From positions 620,001 to 684,000 of the forward strand of contig OY970321.1 of assembly GCA_963716735.1 (NCBI GenBank): 64,000 bases of DNA. The letters run 5' to 3'. The notes under the pieces were generated by a model that was given only the letters and a program-made list of their open reading frames with translations, searched no databases and was not told where the DNA came from. Both the position numbers and the translations under genes were made by a program. Source of the stretch: VRUE01 sp963716735 (GTDB taxonomy: Bacteria > Actinomycetota > Thermoleophilia > Solirubrobacterales > 70-9). How positions within the stretch are numbered: the stretch's first letter is position 1; the number at the start of each line of letters is the position of its first letter. This document shows positions 1-8,824 of this stretch, one piece after another.

Positions 1-1272
1 CCCGGTCAGCGTGCGACCGGCGCACCAGGAGTTCTGCGAGCGACTCTCGTAGCCTTCCTCGCCGACCGTCCACTCGGCACTCAGGTCGCATAGCGCGATA
101 TTGGCCTCGCTGCCCGGGGCCAGGCTCGGCCGCGCGAGGTCGAAGGGCGCCGCGCCCCCTGCCATCCGCTCGATCAGCAGCCCGAGGTCGATGACCCCGG
201 GAATGACCAGCGCAGTGTGCAGTGCGGCGAATGCCGTCTCCAGCCCGGTCACCCCCATCGCCGCCTGCTCGAAGGGGACCTCCTTTTCCTCCAGCGCGTG
301 CGGGGCGTGGTCGGTGGCGACGCAATCGACGGTGCCGTCACGAAGCCCCTCGATCAGGGCCTGACGGTCCGCCTCGGAGCGCAGGGGCGGGTTCATCTTG
401 AAGCGGCGCGGGTCGAGGCTGCGCACCTCCTCGTCGGTGAGGCAGAGGTGGTGCGGGCTGGCCTCACAGCTGATCCGCACTCCGGCGGCCTTGGCGGCAC
501 GCACCGCCTCCACCGACTCGACCGCGGAGAGGTGCTGGACGTGGATCCGGCCCCGCTCGTATCCGGCCAGAGCGGCGTCGCGGGCGATCATCGTCGACTC
601 CGAGACCGAGGGGATGCCGCCCAACCCCAGCACGGCTGACACCGGCCCCTCGTGCATGACGCCATCGCCGGAGAGCTCGGGGTCCTCCTCGTGAAGCGCG
701 ATCGTGCCGCCGCAGAGGTGCTGGTACTGCAGAGCGCGGCGCAGGATGCGGGCGCTGCGAATCGGTAGCCCGTCGTCGCTGAAACCGAGCGCGCCGGCGT
801 CGCGGATCGCGCCCATCTCGGTCAGCTCCTCCCCCGCCATCTCGCGGGTCACCGTGGCCAGAAAGCCGACTGGGACCGAGGCGGCCTCGCGCGCTGCCTC
901 GCGCAGCGCCTCGATATCGGCCGGCGTGCTCACCGGCGGCTCGGTGTTGGCCATCGCGAGGATGCCGCAGTAGCCGCCGGCGGCCGCGGCGCGGCTGCCG
1001 GTCTCGACGTCCTCCTTGTGCTCCTGCCCCGGGGTGCGCAGGTGGACATGGGGATCGAAGAAGGCGGGGAAGGCATGCAGGCCCACGGCGTCGACCTCCT
1101 CCAGCCCATCGGCGTCGGCACCGGGAGCGGCCAGCTCGGCGATGCGACCCGCGCGGACGACCACGTCGTGGGGGCCCTCGATGCCGGCCACCGGGTCCAG
1201 CACGGTGGCGCCGCGCAGGACCAGGTCGGCGCCCTCACCGGAGCGCATGTCGAGCGCCTCGGCCAGGCTCAC
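1..1272 (-). CDS. pyrC: dihydroorotase (3' end outside window)
   Basis: Zinc amidohydrolase that cyclises N-carbamoyl-aspartate to dihydroorotate in de novo pyrimidine synthesis. The 424 codons visible include the metal motif DPHVHLR (residues 73-79) and a late TDHAPH motif near residue 310, both typical of class I dihydroorotase. The coding frame runs off the left edge of the window, so the C-terminus is missing. The GTG start at 1272 overlaps the pyrB stop as GTGA, which indicates translational coupling in a pyrR-pyrB-pyrC operon read leftwards. Family assignment is firm; the GTG start is chosen from the overlap and from the position of the first beta strands. Confidence 0.95.
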   Translation of the reverse strand, partial: MSLAEALDMRSGEGADLVLRGATVLDPVAGIEGPHDVVVRAGRIAELAAPGADADGLEEVDAVGLHAFPAFFDPHVHLRTPGQEHKEDVETGSRAAAAGGYCGILAMANTEPPVSTPADIEALREAAREAASVPVGFLATVTREMAGEELTEMGAIRDAGALGFSDDGLPIRSARILRRALQYQHLCGGTIALHEEDPELSGDGVMHEGPVSAVLGLGGIPSVSESTMIARDAALAGYERGRIHVQHLSAVESVEAVRAAKAAGVRISCEASPHHLCLTDEEVRSLDPRRFKMNPPLRSEADRQALIEGLRDGTVDCVATDHAPHALEEKEVPFEQAAMGVTGLETAFAALHTALVIPGVIDLGLLIERMAGGAAPFDLARPSLAPGSEANIALCDLSAEWTVGEEGYESRSQNSWCAGRTLTG

Positions 1273-2231
1273 GCGGGCTGTCCGATCGGGGTCGTGCTCT
1301 GCTCGGGCTCGCCAGCTGCACTGACCGGCCGCTGGGGCCCGGCCGCCAGGAGCTCGTAGAGGATCGCCATCCGAACCACCAGGCCGGAAGCCACCTGCTC
1401 GGTCATCAAGGACTGCGGCGAATCGATCACCTCGCCGGAGAGCTCGACGCCACGGTTGACCGGGCCGGGATGCATCAGCAGCTGGCGGGGGCCCAGTCGC
1501 CGCGAGTCGATCTGGAAATGTGCGGCGTACTCGCGGATCGAAGGCACGAAGCTCTCCGCCATCCGCTCGCGCTGCAGGCGCAGGGCGTAGACGACGTCGG
1601 CCTCGCCGAGTCGGTCGAGCGAGTGGGCCACCTCGCAGCCGAGCTGCTCGATCCCGCGAGGGATCAGCGCCGGCGGGCCGCAAACCGTCACCTCGGCTCC
1701 CATCGCCTGGAAGGCGATCAGGTTGGAGCGGGCGACGCGACTGTGGAGCACGTCGCCGACGATCCAGATCCGCCTGCCCTCGATCGATCCGAGCCGGCGC
1801 CGCAGGGTGAATAGGTCGAGCAGCGCCTGGCTCGGGTGCTCGTGCTTGCCATCGCCGGCGTTGATCACCGTGGCCTCGCTCCAACCGGCGACGAGCTGTG
1901 CCGCGCCGGCGTAGGGATGGCGGATCACAATCGCTGCCGGGTCATAAGCCGAGAGGGTCGCGCATGTGTCCTTCAGCGACTCGCCCTTCTCGACCGAGGA
2001 GCCCGCCGCCTTGAGCGAGATCAGATCGGCGGAGAGCCGCTTCGCCGCCAGCTCGAAGGATGCACTGGTGCGGGTGCTCGACTCGTAGAAGAGGCTGACC
2101 ACGGTGCGACCCCGCAGCGTCGGCACCTTCTTGATGTCGCGGCGTCCCACCTCGGCAAAGCTCTCGGCTCGCTCGAGGATGGCCTCGATCCCCTCCCTGT
2201 CGAGATCCTCGATTGCCAGCAGGTGCCTCAT
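1269..2231 (-). CDS. pyrB: aspartate carbamoyltransferase catalytic subunit
   Basis: Joins carbamoyl phosphate and aspartate, the committed step of pyrimidine synthesis. The 320-residue protein has the carbamoyl-phosphate loop SSTRT (residues 51-55) and the HPSQALLD segment near residue 133, and the length is normal for the catalytic chain. No pyrI regulatory subunit gene is seen here. The ATG start overlaps the pyrR stop by four bases and the stop overlaps the pyrC GTG, so the three genes form one translationally coupled operon. Confidence 0.97.
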   Translation of the reverse strand: MRHLLAIEDLDREGIEAILERAESFAEVGRRDIKKVPTLRGRTVVSLFYESSTRTSASFELAAKRLSADLISLKAAGSSVEKGESLKDTCATLSAYDPAAIVIRHPYAGAAQLVAGWSEATVINAGDGKHEHPSQALLDLFTLRRRLGSIEGRRIWIVGDVLHSRVARSNLIAFQAMGAEVTVCGPPALIPRGIEQLGCEVAHSLDRLGEADVVYALRLQRERMAESFVPSIREYAAHFQIDSRRLGPRQLLMHPGPVNRGVELSGEVIDSPQSLMTEQVASGLVVRMAILYELLAAGPQRPVSAAGEPEQSTTPIGQPA

Positions 2232-2785
2232 GCGATCGCCTCCGCTGCCCGCTCGGAGATCGTCACCCGGTCGACCTCGTCGGTCTCCTCGAGCAGCACG
2301 TTGACCCGCTCGGCGCGCGCCGTCGGCAGGTTCTTGCCGACGTAGTCGGGCCGGATCGGCAGCTCGCGGTGACCGCGGTCGCAGAGAACCGCGAGCTGCA
2401 CGCGCTGCGGCCGGCCGTAGTCGAAGAGGGCATCCACAGCCGCGCGGACGGTGCGACCGGTGAAGAGCACGTCGTCGACGAGGACGACGGTGCGATCGGA
2501 CAGATCGAAGTCGATGTGGGAGGAGTGGACGATCGGCTGCGTGGCCGGCGACTGGGCGCCGACGTCGTCGCGGTAGAAGGAGATGTCGAGGTCGCCAATT
2601 GGGGTCTCGGCCTCGGTCAACTCGCCGACCAACGCGTGGAGGCGACGGGCGATAACCGCGCCGCGAGTGTGGATGCCGACGATCGCGAGACGCTCGGGCT
2701 CTGGGTTGGCCTCGGCTATCTCGTGGGCGATCCGCCGCAGCGTTCGCCTCAGGTCGTCGCGCTCGAGCACGACCTTCTCGCTCAA
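2228..2785 (-). CDS. pyrR: bifunctional pyr operon regulator / uracil phosphoribosyltransferase
   Basis: PyrR is a UMP-responsive RNA-binding attenuator with weak uracil phosphoribosyltransferase activity. The 185-residue protein carries the PRPP-binding signature VLVDDVLFTGRT (about residues 101-112) and the N-terminal family block MSEKVVLERDDLRR. It starts at a TTG with a strong AAGGAG Shine-Dalgarno six bases upstream (plus-strand 2792-2797). It is the first gene of the operon, and a PyrR-binding loop lies right before its ribosome site, so PyrR probably represses its own translation and that of pyrB and pyrC. Confidence 0.95.
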   Translation of the reverse strand: MSEKVVLERDDLRRTLRRIAHEIAEANPEPERLAIVGIHTRGAVIARRLHALVGELTEAETPIGDLDISFYRDDVGAQSPATQPIVHSSHIDFDLSDRTVVLVDDVLFTGRTVRAAVDALFDYGRPQRVQLAVLCDRGHRELPIRPDYVGKNLPTARAERVNVLLEETDEVDRVTISERAAEAIA

Positions 2786-2797
2786 AACTTGCTCCTT

Positions 2798-2820
2798 ACT
2801 GGCCTCACGGGACCGGGTTA
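2798..2820 (-). promoter_or_regulatory. PyrR-binding loop in the pyr leader
   Basis: On the minus strand the leader reads GGTCCCGTGAGGCC at 2814-2801, which fits the known PyrR recognition consensus ARUCCNGNGAGGYU almost completely. It sits about four bases before the AAGGAG ribosome site of pyrR. I see no U-tailed terminator between it and the gene, so the likely mode is translational: UMP-loaded PyrR holds the loop and blocks ribosome access. The mechanism is inferred. Confidence 0.75.
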
Positions 2821-2872
2821 AAGGAACGGACCGGGCCAGCCTAGCAGGGGGGTACGACAGGTGGGGGTGGTC

Positions 2873-3835
2873 TCAGAGTGCCTCTTCAGCTCTCTCGCGG
2901 GCCCCGTTCTGGATGAGCTTGGGCTCTCCGCGCTCGGGGAAAGGGAGCTCAATCAAGTCGAAGTCGCGGGGGGCTACAGTCGGCTCGAAGACCTCCTTGG
3001 CCTCGTCGAGGACCTTTCCCACGTGGTAGCGGGAGGAGATGTGGACCAGTGCGAGGAGCTTGACTTCGGCCTCGCGGGCCACGGCTGCCGCCTGGCCAAC
3101 GGTTGAGTGACCGGTATCGGCGGCGCGCTGAGCCTCCTCCTCGGAGAAGCTGGCGTCGTGGATGAGCAGCTCGGCGCCACGAGCTGCCTCGACCGTCGCC
3201 CGGCAGGGGGCCGTGTCGCCGGTGAGCACGATCGTGCGGCCGGGACGCGACTCGCCCATCACCTCGCCCGGCTCGACCGGCCCCGCCGAGCCCTCGACCC
3301 ACTCTCCGCGCTGCAGGGCGGCGAAATCAGGGCCTTCCTTGACTCCCAGCCGCTTTGCCGTCTCGGGATCGAAGCGTCCCGGGCGCTCGGCCTCGACCAG
3401 GGCGTAGCCGAAGGCGCGCACGCTGTGCTCGACCGGGAAAGTGCGAATCTCGGCGCCCTCGCAGGGGATCGCGTCGCCGGGCTCGAGTTCGACCAGATCG
3501 AGCTTGTAGCCGACCCTGCCGATCACCCGACCGAGGCTCTGGATCAAATCGCGCAGACCGCGTGGCCCGTAGATCGTCAGCGGCCGCTCGCGCTCGGTCA
3601 GGTCATACGTTTTCAGCAACCCGGGCAGACCGAGGAAGTGGTCGGCGTGGAAGTGGGTGAAATAGATCTCGTCGACCTGGACCAGCCCCAGCGAGCGCTG
3701 CATCTGACGCTGCGTCCCCTCCCCGCAGTCGAACAGCAGTCGTTCCCCCCCACGCGCGACAAGCACGCTCGCGGTGTTGCGCCGCGCCGAAGGCACGGCG
3801 CCGCCCGTGCCGAGAAAGGCGACCGAGAGGTCCAT
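2873..3835 (-). CDS. rnz: ribonuclease Z (tRNA 3' endonuclease)
   Basis: Metallo-beta-lactamase-fold endonuclease that trims the 3' end of tRNA precursors. The 320-residue protein starts MDLSVAFLGTGGAVP, has the metal motif HFHADH (61-66) and a later TGDTAPC segment, matching RNase Z in length and order. A longer open frame continues upstream to 4234 but runs through the tRNA-Arg gene, so the ATG at 3835 is chosen. The tRNA-Arg gene, which lacks an encoded CCA, lies 60 bases upstream on the other strand and would be a natural substrate. Confidence 0.9.
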   Translation of the reverse strand: MDLSVAFLGTGGAVPSARRNTASVLVARGGERLLFDCGEGTQRQMQRSLGLVQVDEIYFTHFHADHFLGLPGLLKTYDLTERERPLTIYGPRGLRDLIQSLGRVIGRVGYKLDLVELEPGDAIPCEGAEIRTFPVEHSVRAFGYALVEAERPGRFDPETAKRLGVKEGPDFAALQRGEWVEGSAGPVEPGEVMGESRPGRTIVLTGDTAPCRATVEAARGAELLIHDASFSEEEAQRAADTGHSTVGQAAAVAREAEVKLLALVHISSRYHVGKVLDEAKEVFEPTVAPRDFDLIELPFPERGEPKLIQNGARERAEEAL

Positions 3836-3895
3836 GGCCGCGAGCCTACGCGAAGGCGTGTGGTGGGGTTCGGCGACGGATAAGCTGGTCGCCAA

Positions 3896-3969
<74 letters not shown>

Positions 3970-3971
3970 TA

Positions 3972-4688
3972 ATGGACGTGGGCACCAACACTCGGCCTCC
4001 GCGGGGAGCGCTCGTGGTGATCGCGATCGGGCTGATCGCCACGTTCGCGGCGGCGGCGCTGGCGACCGACGAGGTCGGCGGTAGCTCCGTGGCGATCGAA
4101 TGGGTAGCACAGGCGCCGCTTCCCGACTCGCAGCCCGCCGCGATCCCCGGCGGCGGCTCGATGCGCCTGGAAGACGGCGGCCTGCGGGCGAGCGAAGACA
4201 ACATCGACAACGAACGGATCTTCCGCGCCGCCACGGTTCTGCGGATCGACTCCGGCTCCGCCGTAGGTCAGGCGCGGGTGCGCTGCCGGATGAGCGGCAA
4301 CAAGGGCGCCGAACTCGGGCGCACGGTCAACAGCCGCGGTGCCTTTCCCCGTTCCAGCGGCGAATACAACCTGACCAAGCAGGACGTTCCCGAGAGCGTC
4401 GGGGTCAGGCTGCCGATCCAGGGAGCCGAATTTGCCTCGCTGGAACTGGGTGATGCCTTCGAAGCCTTCACCGAACTTCCCGGCGTCGTTGTCAGCTGGC
4501 AGCCACACCGGACCTACTCACAGGGATGGCAGTGGGGACTCCCCAAGGGGCGCCTGCAGGACCCGCTCGAGCTCGGCTTCGCCGCCTTCTGGCGCACCGC
4601 GGGCACCCCTGCGGCGCACATCTCCTGCTCGCTGGAGACGGGCGCCGGCAAAGCGACCGTTCGCACCGCCGGCGACCTCAGCCGGTAG
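3972..4688 (+). CDS. secreted or membrane-anchored protein, unknown function
   Basis: A 238-residue protein with one N-terminal hydrophobic helix (about residues 13-32, followed by an Ala-rich cleavage-like segment) and a soluble remainder with no motif I recognise. It begins two bases after the tRNA-Arg gene and ends overlapping the SRAP gene tail by 11 bases in convergent orientation. Two long frames on the opposite strand compete; this frame is preferred because it has a signal-like N-terminus and ordinary amino-acid composition. No function is assigned. Confidence 0.55.
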   Translation: MDVGTNTRPPRGALVVIAIGLIATFAAAALATDEVGGSSVAIEWVAQAPLPDSQPAAIPGGGSMRLEDGGLRASEDNIDNERIFRAATVLRIDSGSAVGQARVRCRMSGNKGAELGRTVNSRGAFPRSSGEYNLTKQDVPESVGVRLPIQGAEFASLELGDAFEAFTELPGVVVSWQPHRTYSQGWQWGLPKGRLQDPLELGFAAFWRTAGTPAAHISCSLETGAGKATVRTAGDLSR

Positions 4689-5478
4689 GGGCAACCAGCA
4701 GCTCGGGACCTTCGATCCCTTTGCCGACTTTGTTCAACTTCGGGTTGGCCGGGGCGCCGTCCATCCGCGAAGCGGGCAGCGGAGCGCACATCGCGATCGC
4801 GTCCTCCGCGGCCAGGTCGGGTCGCAGCCATGCCGCCTCGGCCTCCGCACTGGGAAGGATCGCCGGCATCCGATCGTGCACTTTGGCGACGACCTCGTTC
4901 GGCGTCGTCGTGACGATCGTGCAGCTGTAGAGCCAGCCGTCCTCGAAACCTCGATCCTCGGGGTCCTCCCACTCCTTGCGCGTGCAGAGCCCGGCGAAGG
5001 CAAAGGGCTCGCCGCCGTCGACGGTGAAGCGCCAGGGCTGGCGCGGCTGCTTGGGATCCTCCGCCACCATCCACTCGTAGAAGCCGTCGGCGACGATCAG
5101 GCAGCGGTGGCGGAACTTGCCGACCAGCGGCGAGTAGGCGCGGCTGGAGTCGAGGTTCTCGGCTTTGGCATTGATCATCCGGTAGCCGACCTTGAGGTCC
5201 TTGGCCCAGCGGGGCACCAAGCCCCAGCGCATCAGCCGCGCCTCTCGCTCGCCCTGCGCGGCCTCCTCGGGGTCGGGCGAGGAGCGAACCGTCAGCACCT
5301 CCTGCGTCGGCGCGACGTTGAAGCGGCCCAGGCCCGATTCGGCTTTCTTTACCCGCTCCTTGCTCGGCGGCGGCGCCTCGCCGGAAGAGCTGCGCTCCAG
5401 CGAGCGTTCCAGCTCAACCTGGAAACGATCGGCGATCGTCTTCGTGTCCTTGGCAGTGACCGTGAAGCGCCCGCACAT
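4678..5478 (-). CDS. SRAP (YedK/HMCES-like) abasic-site DNA crosslink protein
   Basis: SRAP proteins cap abasic sites in single-stranded DNA by a thiazolidine link through Cys2. The 266-residue product starts MCGRF, giving the obligatory Cys2 after Met removal, and carries the NAKAEN segment (conserved Asn), FYEW and VHDRMPAIL with the catalytic His. A longer frame starts at 5529, but only the ATG at 5478 places Cys at position 2, so that start is chosen. The tail overlaps the convergent gene 3972-4688. Confidence 0.92.
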   Translation of the reverse strand: MCGRFTVTAKDTKTIADRFQVELERSLERSSSGEAPPPSKERVKKAESGLGRFNVAPTQEVLTVRSSPDPEEAAQGEREARLMRWGLVPRWAKDLKVGYRMINAKAENLDSSRAYSPLVGKFRHRCLIVADGFYEWMVAEDPKQPRQPWRFTVDGGEPFAFAGLCTRKEWEDPEDRGFEDGWLYSCTIVTTTPNEVVAKVHDRMPAILPSAEAEAAWLRPDLAAEDAIAMCAPLPASRMDGAPANPKLNKVGKGIEGPELLVAPTG

Positions 5479-5480
5479 GT

Positions 5481-6473
5481 CTAGACGGCAACCTTTGCAG
5501 GCCGCGCTTCGGGGTGCTCGCGGTACCACTCGAGCGTGCCGCGGAGGCCGGCCTCGAGCTCGACCTCGGGGCGCCAGCCGGTCAGCTCGCGCAGCTTGGT
5601 CGAGTCGACGAACTGGCGGTCGATCTCACCGTCGGGGTTGCCGGCGCCCTGGAAGTCCGGCTCGACGCCGCCACCGGCGGCGCCCGCGATCAGCTCGACC
5701 ACCTCGCGCACCGGGTGGGGCCGCTCGCCGCCCGCGTTGAACGCCTCCCCCATCGCTCCGCTCTCGAGCGCGGCGGCGATCGAAAGGTAGGCCGAGACGG
5801 CGTCGTCGACGTGGAGGAAGTCGCGTTCGGGGCTGCCATCGGAGCGGATCACCGGCGCGCGCCCGTCGAGCAGGGCGACCACCGTCTCGGGGATCAGGCG
5901 CGAGAAGTTGAGGTCGCCGCCGCCGTAGATGTTGGCGAAGCGGGTCACCGCCAGCGGCACCCCGTAGGCCGTCGCGTAGCTGCGCGCGATCGTATCCGCC
6001 GCCGCCTTGCTGGCGTCGTAGGGATAGGCGGCGCGCAGCGGAAAGTCCTCCCGGTAGGGCAGCTGCGGACTCGAGCCGTAGGCCTTGTCGGAGGAGGCGA
6101 AGATGACCCGCTCGACCTGATGCGCACGGCAGGCCTCGAAGACGTTCCAGGCGCCCTGCACGTTGATCTCAAAGGTCTCCAGCGGCGACTCGCGGGCCAC
6201 ACCGACGATCGTCTGGGCGGCGAGATGGAAGACGGTGTCCGAGCCGGCGACCGCCGCCGCAACCGCCCCGGCGTCGCGCAGGTCGGCCTCGACCAGCTCG
6301 ACCTCGGCTCGGATCCCCAGCAGATCGAGCCCGGAGAGCCGCTCGCCACCGACGTCGGCCAGGCGGGGCGCCGGGCGATCCAGCACCCGCACCGCCTCGC
6401 CGCGCTCCAGCAGCGCCCGCGCCAGGTGGGACCCGACGAAGCCGTGGGCGCCGCTGACCAGAGCCCGGGTCAT
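5481..6473 (-). CDS. NAD-dependent sugar-nucleotide dehydratase, CDP-glucose 4,6-dehydratase-like
   Basis: Short-chain dehydrogenase of the extended epimerase/dehydratase type. The 330-residue protein has the Rossmann motif GAHGFVG (8-14), a catalytic Y152-x3-K156, the SSDKAYG segment (127-133) that I associate with CDP-glucose 4,6-dehydratase, and the late DFLHVDD block. Its partner just upstream is a glucose-1-phosphate cytidylyltransferase-like gene, and the two overlap by four bases, so CDP-glucose conversion to CDP-4-keto-6-deoxyglucose is the likely step. A longer frame up to 7010 is only the antisense shadow of the partner gene. Confidence 0.8.
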   Translation of the reverse strand: MTRALVSGAHGFVGSHLARALLERGEAVRVLDRPAPRLADVGGERLSGLDLLGIRAEVELVEADLRDAGAVAAAVAGSDTVFHLAAQTIVGVARESPLETFEINVQGAWNVFEACRAHQVERVIFASSDKAYGSSPQLPYREDFPLRAAYPYDASKAAADTIARSYATAYGVPLAVTRFANIYGGGDLNFSRLIPETVVALLDGRAPVIRSDGSPERDFLHVDDAVSAYLSIAAALESGAMGEAFNAGGERPHPVREVVELIAGAAGGGVEPDFQGAGNPDGEIDRQFVDSTKLRELTGWRPEVELEAGLRGTLEWYREHPEARPAKVAV

Positions 6474-7243
6474 CCCGACACCTCCGATTGCAGCTTTGAC
6501 CTCCCCATGGTGGGGAAAAAGCTGCAATCGGCAGGCTGGGTCGCCCAGGGCGCATCGCCGGCCGCCCAGAGGTCGTTGAGCACGACCGCGTCCTTGTAGG
6601 TGTCCATGCAGTCCCAAAATCCCTGATGCCGATGGGCATGCAGCTGGCCATCGGCGGCGAGCTGCTTCAGCGGCTCGCGCTCGAGCACGCTGCGCTCGCC
6701 GAGGTAGTCGAGCGCGCCGGGCTGAAAGCAGAAGAAGCCGCCGTTGATCCAGCGATCGCTGCGCGGCTTCTCGACGAAGCCATCGACCCGATCCCCCTCC
6801 CCCAGCTCGGCTACGCCCCACTGCAGGTGTGGTCGCACAACCGTCATCGTCGCCAGATCGCCGTGCTCGGCGTGGAACGACAGCAGCGCATCGAGATCGA
6901 CGTCGGCGACACCGTCGGCGTAGGTCGCGCAGAAGGTCCCGTCCCCGAGGCGATCGGCAAGACACGCAAGCCGCCCCCCCGTCGGCGTGTCGAGCCCGGT
7001 GTCGACGCACTCGATCGCGACATCACCGGGCCATGACTCGGCCGCGACGAACTCCTCCACCGCCTCACCCAGGTAACCGGTCGCGAGCAGGAAGCGCTCG
7101 AAGCCCTGCGCCGCGTAGATCCCGATCACGTGCCAGAGGATCGGCCGGCCGCCGATCTCGACCAGCGCCTTGGGAACCGACTCGGTCCGCTCGCGCAGCC
7201 GCGTGCCGCGCCCACCGCAAAGGATCGCCACCGGAGGCTTCAC
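6470..7243 (-). CDS. glucose-1-phosphate cytidylyltransferase-like nucleotidyltransferase
   Basis: Makes a nucleotide sugar, probably CDP-glucose, from a sugar phosphate and NTP. The 257-residue protein begins with the pyrophosphorylase signature LCGGRGTRLRE (8-18) and VPKALVEIGG, and has a WINGGFF segment near residue 165. The end departs from the family: the last ~20 codons, reading QPADCSFFPTMGRSKLQS, are encoded by a perfect 14-bp inverted repeat (6484-6531), so the C-terminus looks replaced or extended by an inserted palindrome. It is translationally coupled to the downstream dehydratase. Confidence 0.82.
   Translation of the reverse strand: MKPPVAILCGGRGTRLRERTESVPKALVEIGGRPILWHVIGIYAAQGFERFLLATGYLGEAVEEFVAAESWPGDVAIECVDTGLDTPTGGRLACLADRLGDGTFCATYADGVADVDLDALLSFHAEHGDLATMTVVRPHLQWGVAELGEGDRVDGFVEKPRSDRWINGGFFCFQPGALDYLGERSVLEREPLKQLAADGQLHAHRHQGFWDCMDTYKDAVVLNDLWAAGDAPWATQPADCSFFPTMGRSKLQSEVSG
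6484..6531. repeat. nested palindromic element at the 3' end of the nucleotidyltransferase gene
   Basis: Arms CCGATTGCAGCTTT (6484-6497) and AAAGCTGCAATCGG (6518-6531) are perfectly complementary over 14 bp. Inside them CCCCA (6503-6507) and TGGGG (6511-6515) pair again around TGG. It is read as coding sequence in the upstream gene and ends 11 bases before the start of the dehydratase. It has no U-run, so it is not a standard terminator. Confidence 0.85.
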
Positions 7244-7282
7244 CGGCGGGATTATCCCTGCCCGCTGCCGGCGCCGCTTGGC

Positions 7283-8824
7283 TCAACCCGGCAGCCGCCA
7301 GCCTCCCCCATCTCCCGCCGTCCAGACGAGCTCGTCCTCCAGCGGAGGGTCCGCCTCCTGGGCTGCGCACCCCGTCGCCCCGAAGCAGCGGATTCGGACC
7401 TCTCCCTCAGTGGCATCTATCCGCAGGAAGCTCTTGAAGAGGGGTGCTTCATTCCAGTCAAGCCACTCCGAGAAGGGGATGTGGAGCGCGCCTCGGCCAC
7501 GGCCCGGCAGCTGCATCAAAGCCTCCGCGGCGCGGGCCGATTGCTCGCTCACGGTGACCTCTGCGCCGCGCACCGGGCGGACGCCCAGACGCTCACCGAG
7601 GAAGGCGGCCGCTTCCTCAGCGGGAATCTCACGCGCTCCGCGAAGGCGCCCGAGGAGCCTGCGCGCGTAGAGCTTGCTGTAGAGCGAGAGCGAATCGCCG
7701 CGCAGCGGATAGCAGCGGAACTCGTCCTCGGATACACGGTCTTTGATCTCCGTTTTGTCGAGGTTGGGGATCGAGTGCGTCTCGTGCATGAAGGCGCCGC
7801 CGCCGCCCGACACCAGGTAGAGGATCTTTCGGTTGCCCTCTAGCGCGACCGGGTAGCGCTGATAGTTGTGGATATCGCCACCGATCGCCGCGATGTAGTT
7901 GTGCTGGGGGGCGGTGACGATCTGGTCGACGGTCCCGTCGCTGTTCTCGATCGGCCCGGGACGATGCTCGCCATCGACGTAAAGCGGCTTGCCGGTGAGC
8001 AAGATCTTCGGCTTGGGCGACTGGCTCGAGACCTCCTTCAACCAGGTCGCCTGTTGAGCGTCGATCCCACCGGTTATCCCCGTATCGATGCCGACCAACA
8101 ACAGCGGGCCGGTGTCGATCGCGAAGTACGAGCCCGGCTGCCCCGGCATGTCAAAGGTCTCCATCGCAGCCAGCCGGCCTGGATCCGGACGTGACGGGCG
8201 CCGCCAGAGCAGGCGGCGCAGTAGCTGCCGGGGCGAAAACCCGGACGGGGCACGGGGCGGCGGCGCCTCGGCTCCGCAGAACCAGTGCATGAACGCCACG
8301 CAGTCGTCGTACCAGTCGTGGTTGCCGGGCACCGCGTAGATATCGCCCTCGTACTCGCGGTAGGGCCAGAAGAACTTGTCCTCGTATTCCTCCACGCCTC
8401 CGGCCGGGTAGATCACGTCGCTGCAGATGAACATGAAGTCGGTGCCGCCGGCCTGGCTGAGCAGGGGCGGCACAACCGCGAACTGCGACTCATCGCCCTC
8501 GCCGGTATCGCCGACGACGAGAAATGAAGTAGACCCGCCGCCGTTACTTCGGTCGACGGTCAGATTAGAGGCGCCGGAGGGGTCGAGCATCTTCATCCAC
8601 GCTCGGCGGCGATCGTTGGTGGGATCGCCGAGGGCCCTGGCGACGCGGTCGTTCCGCGACTTCCACAGCGGCGCCGGATTGAGCCAGGAAAAACGGCGCG
8701 AATGATGGCGAGCGTGCTCGCCATAGGCCGTGCCCTGCTCACACCCCCAGCCAGCGCCGGCCTTCGAATCACGCGAGCGCGTCGCGCCAGCCTGAAATTC
8801 ACCTCCCGTGAGCTTCTCCGGCAC
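7283..8824 (-). CDS. calcineurin-like metallophosphoesterase
   Basis: Two-metal phosphoesterase of unknown substrate. In 513 residues the metallophosphatase motifs appear in order: GDTGEGD (105-111), GNHDWYDD (167-174) and a C-terminal GGDIHNYQRY near residue 310, standing for the usual GHxH. An acidic C-terminal domain of about 150 residues follows with no motif I know. No signal peptide is visible, so it is probably cytoplasmic. It starts with GTG at 8824; the AAAGGAG ribosome site lies in the loop of a 7-bp inverted repeat. Confidence 0.85.
   Translation of the reverse strand: MPEKLTGGEFQAGATRSRDSKAGAGWGCEQGTAYGEHARHHSRRFSWLNPAPLWKSRNDRVARALGDPTNDRRRAWMKMLDPSGASNLTVDRSNGGGSTSFLVVGDTGEGDESQFAVVPPLLSQAGGTDFMFICSDVIYPAGGVEEYEDKFFWPYREYEGDIYAVPGNHDWYDDCVAFMHWFCGAEAPPPRAPSGFSPRQLLRRLLWRRPSRPDPGRLAAMETFDMPGQPGSYFAIDTGPLLLVGIDTGITGGIDAQQATWLKEVSSQSPKPKILLTGKPLYVDGEHRPGPIENSDGTVDQIVTAPQHNYIAAIGGDIHNYQRYPVALEGNRKILYLVSGGGGAFMHETHSIPNLDKTEIKDRVSEDEFRCYPLRGDSLSLYSKLYARRLLGRLRGAREIPAEEAAAFLGERLGVRPVRGAEVTVSEQSARAAEALMQLPGRGRGALHIPFSEWLDWNEAPLFKSFLRIDATEGEVRIRCFGATGCAAQEADPPLEDELVWTAGDGGGWRLPG

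Noticed and set aside
5481..7010. 509-residue version of the dehydratase with a long N-terminal extension
   Set aside because: The extra part lies out of frame in the nucleotidyltransferase gene; the Rossmann motif begins right after the ATG at 6473.
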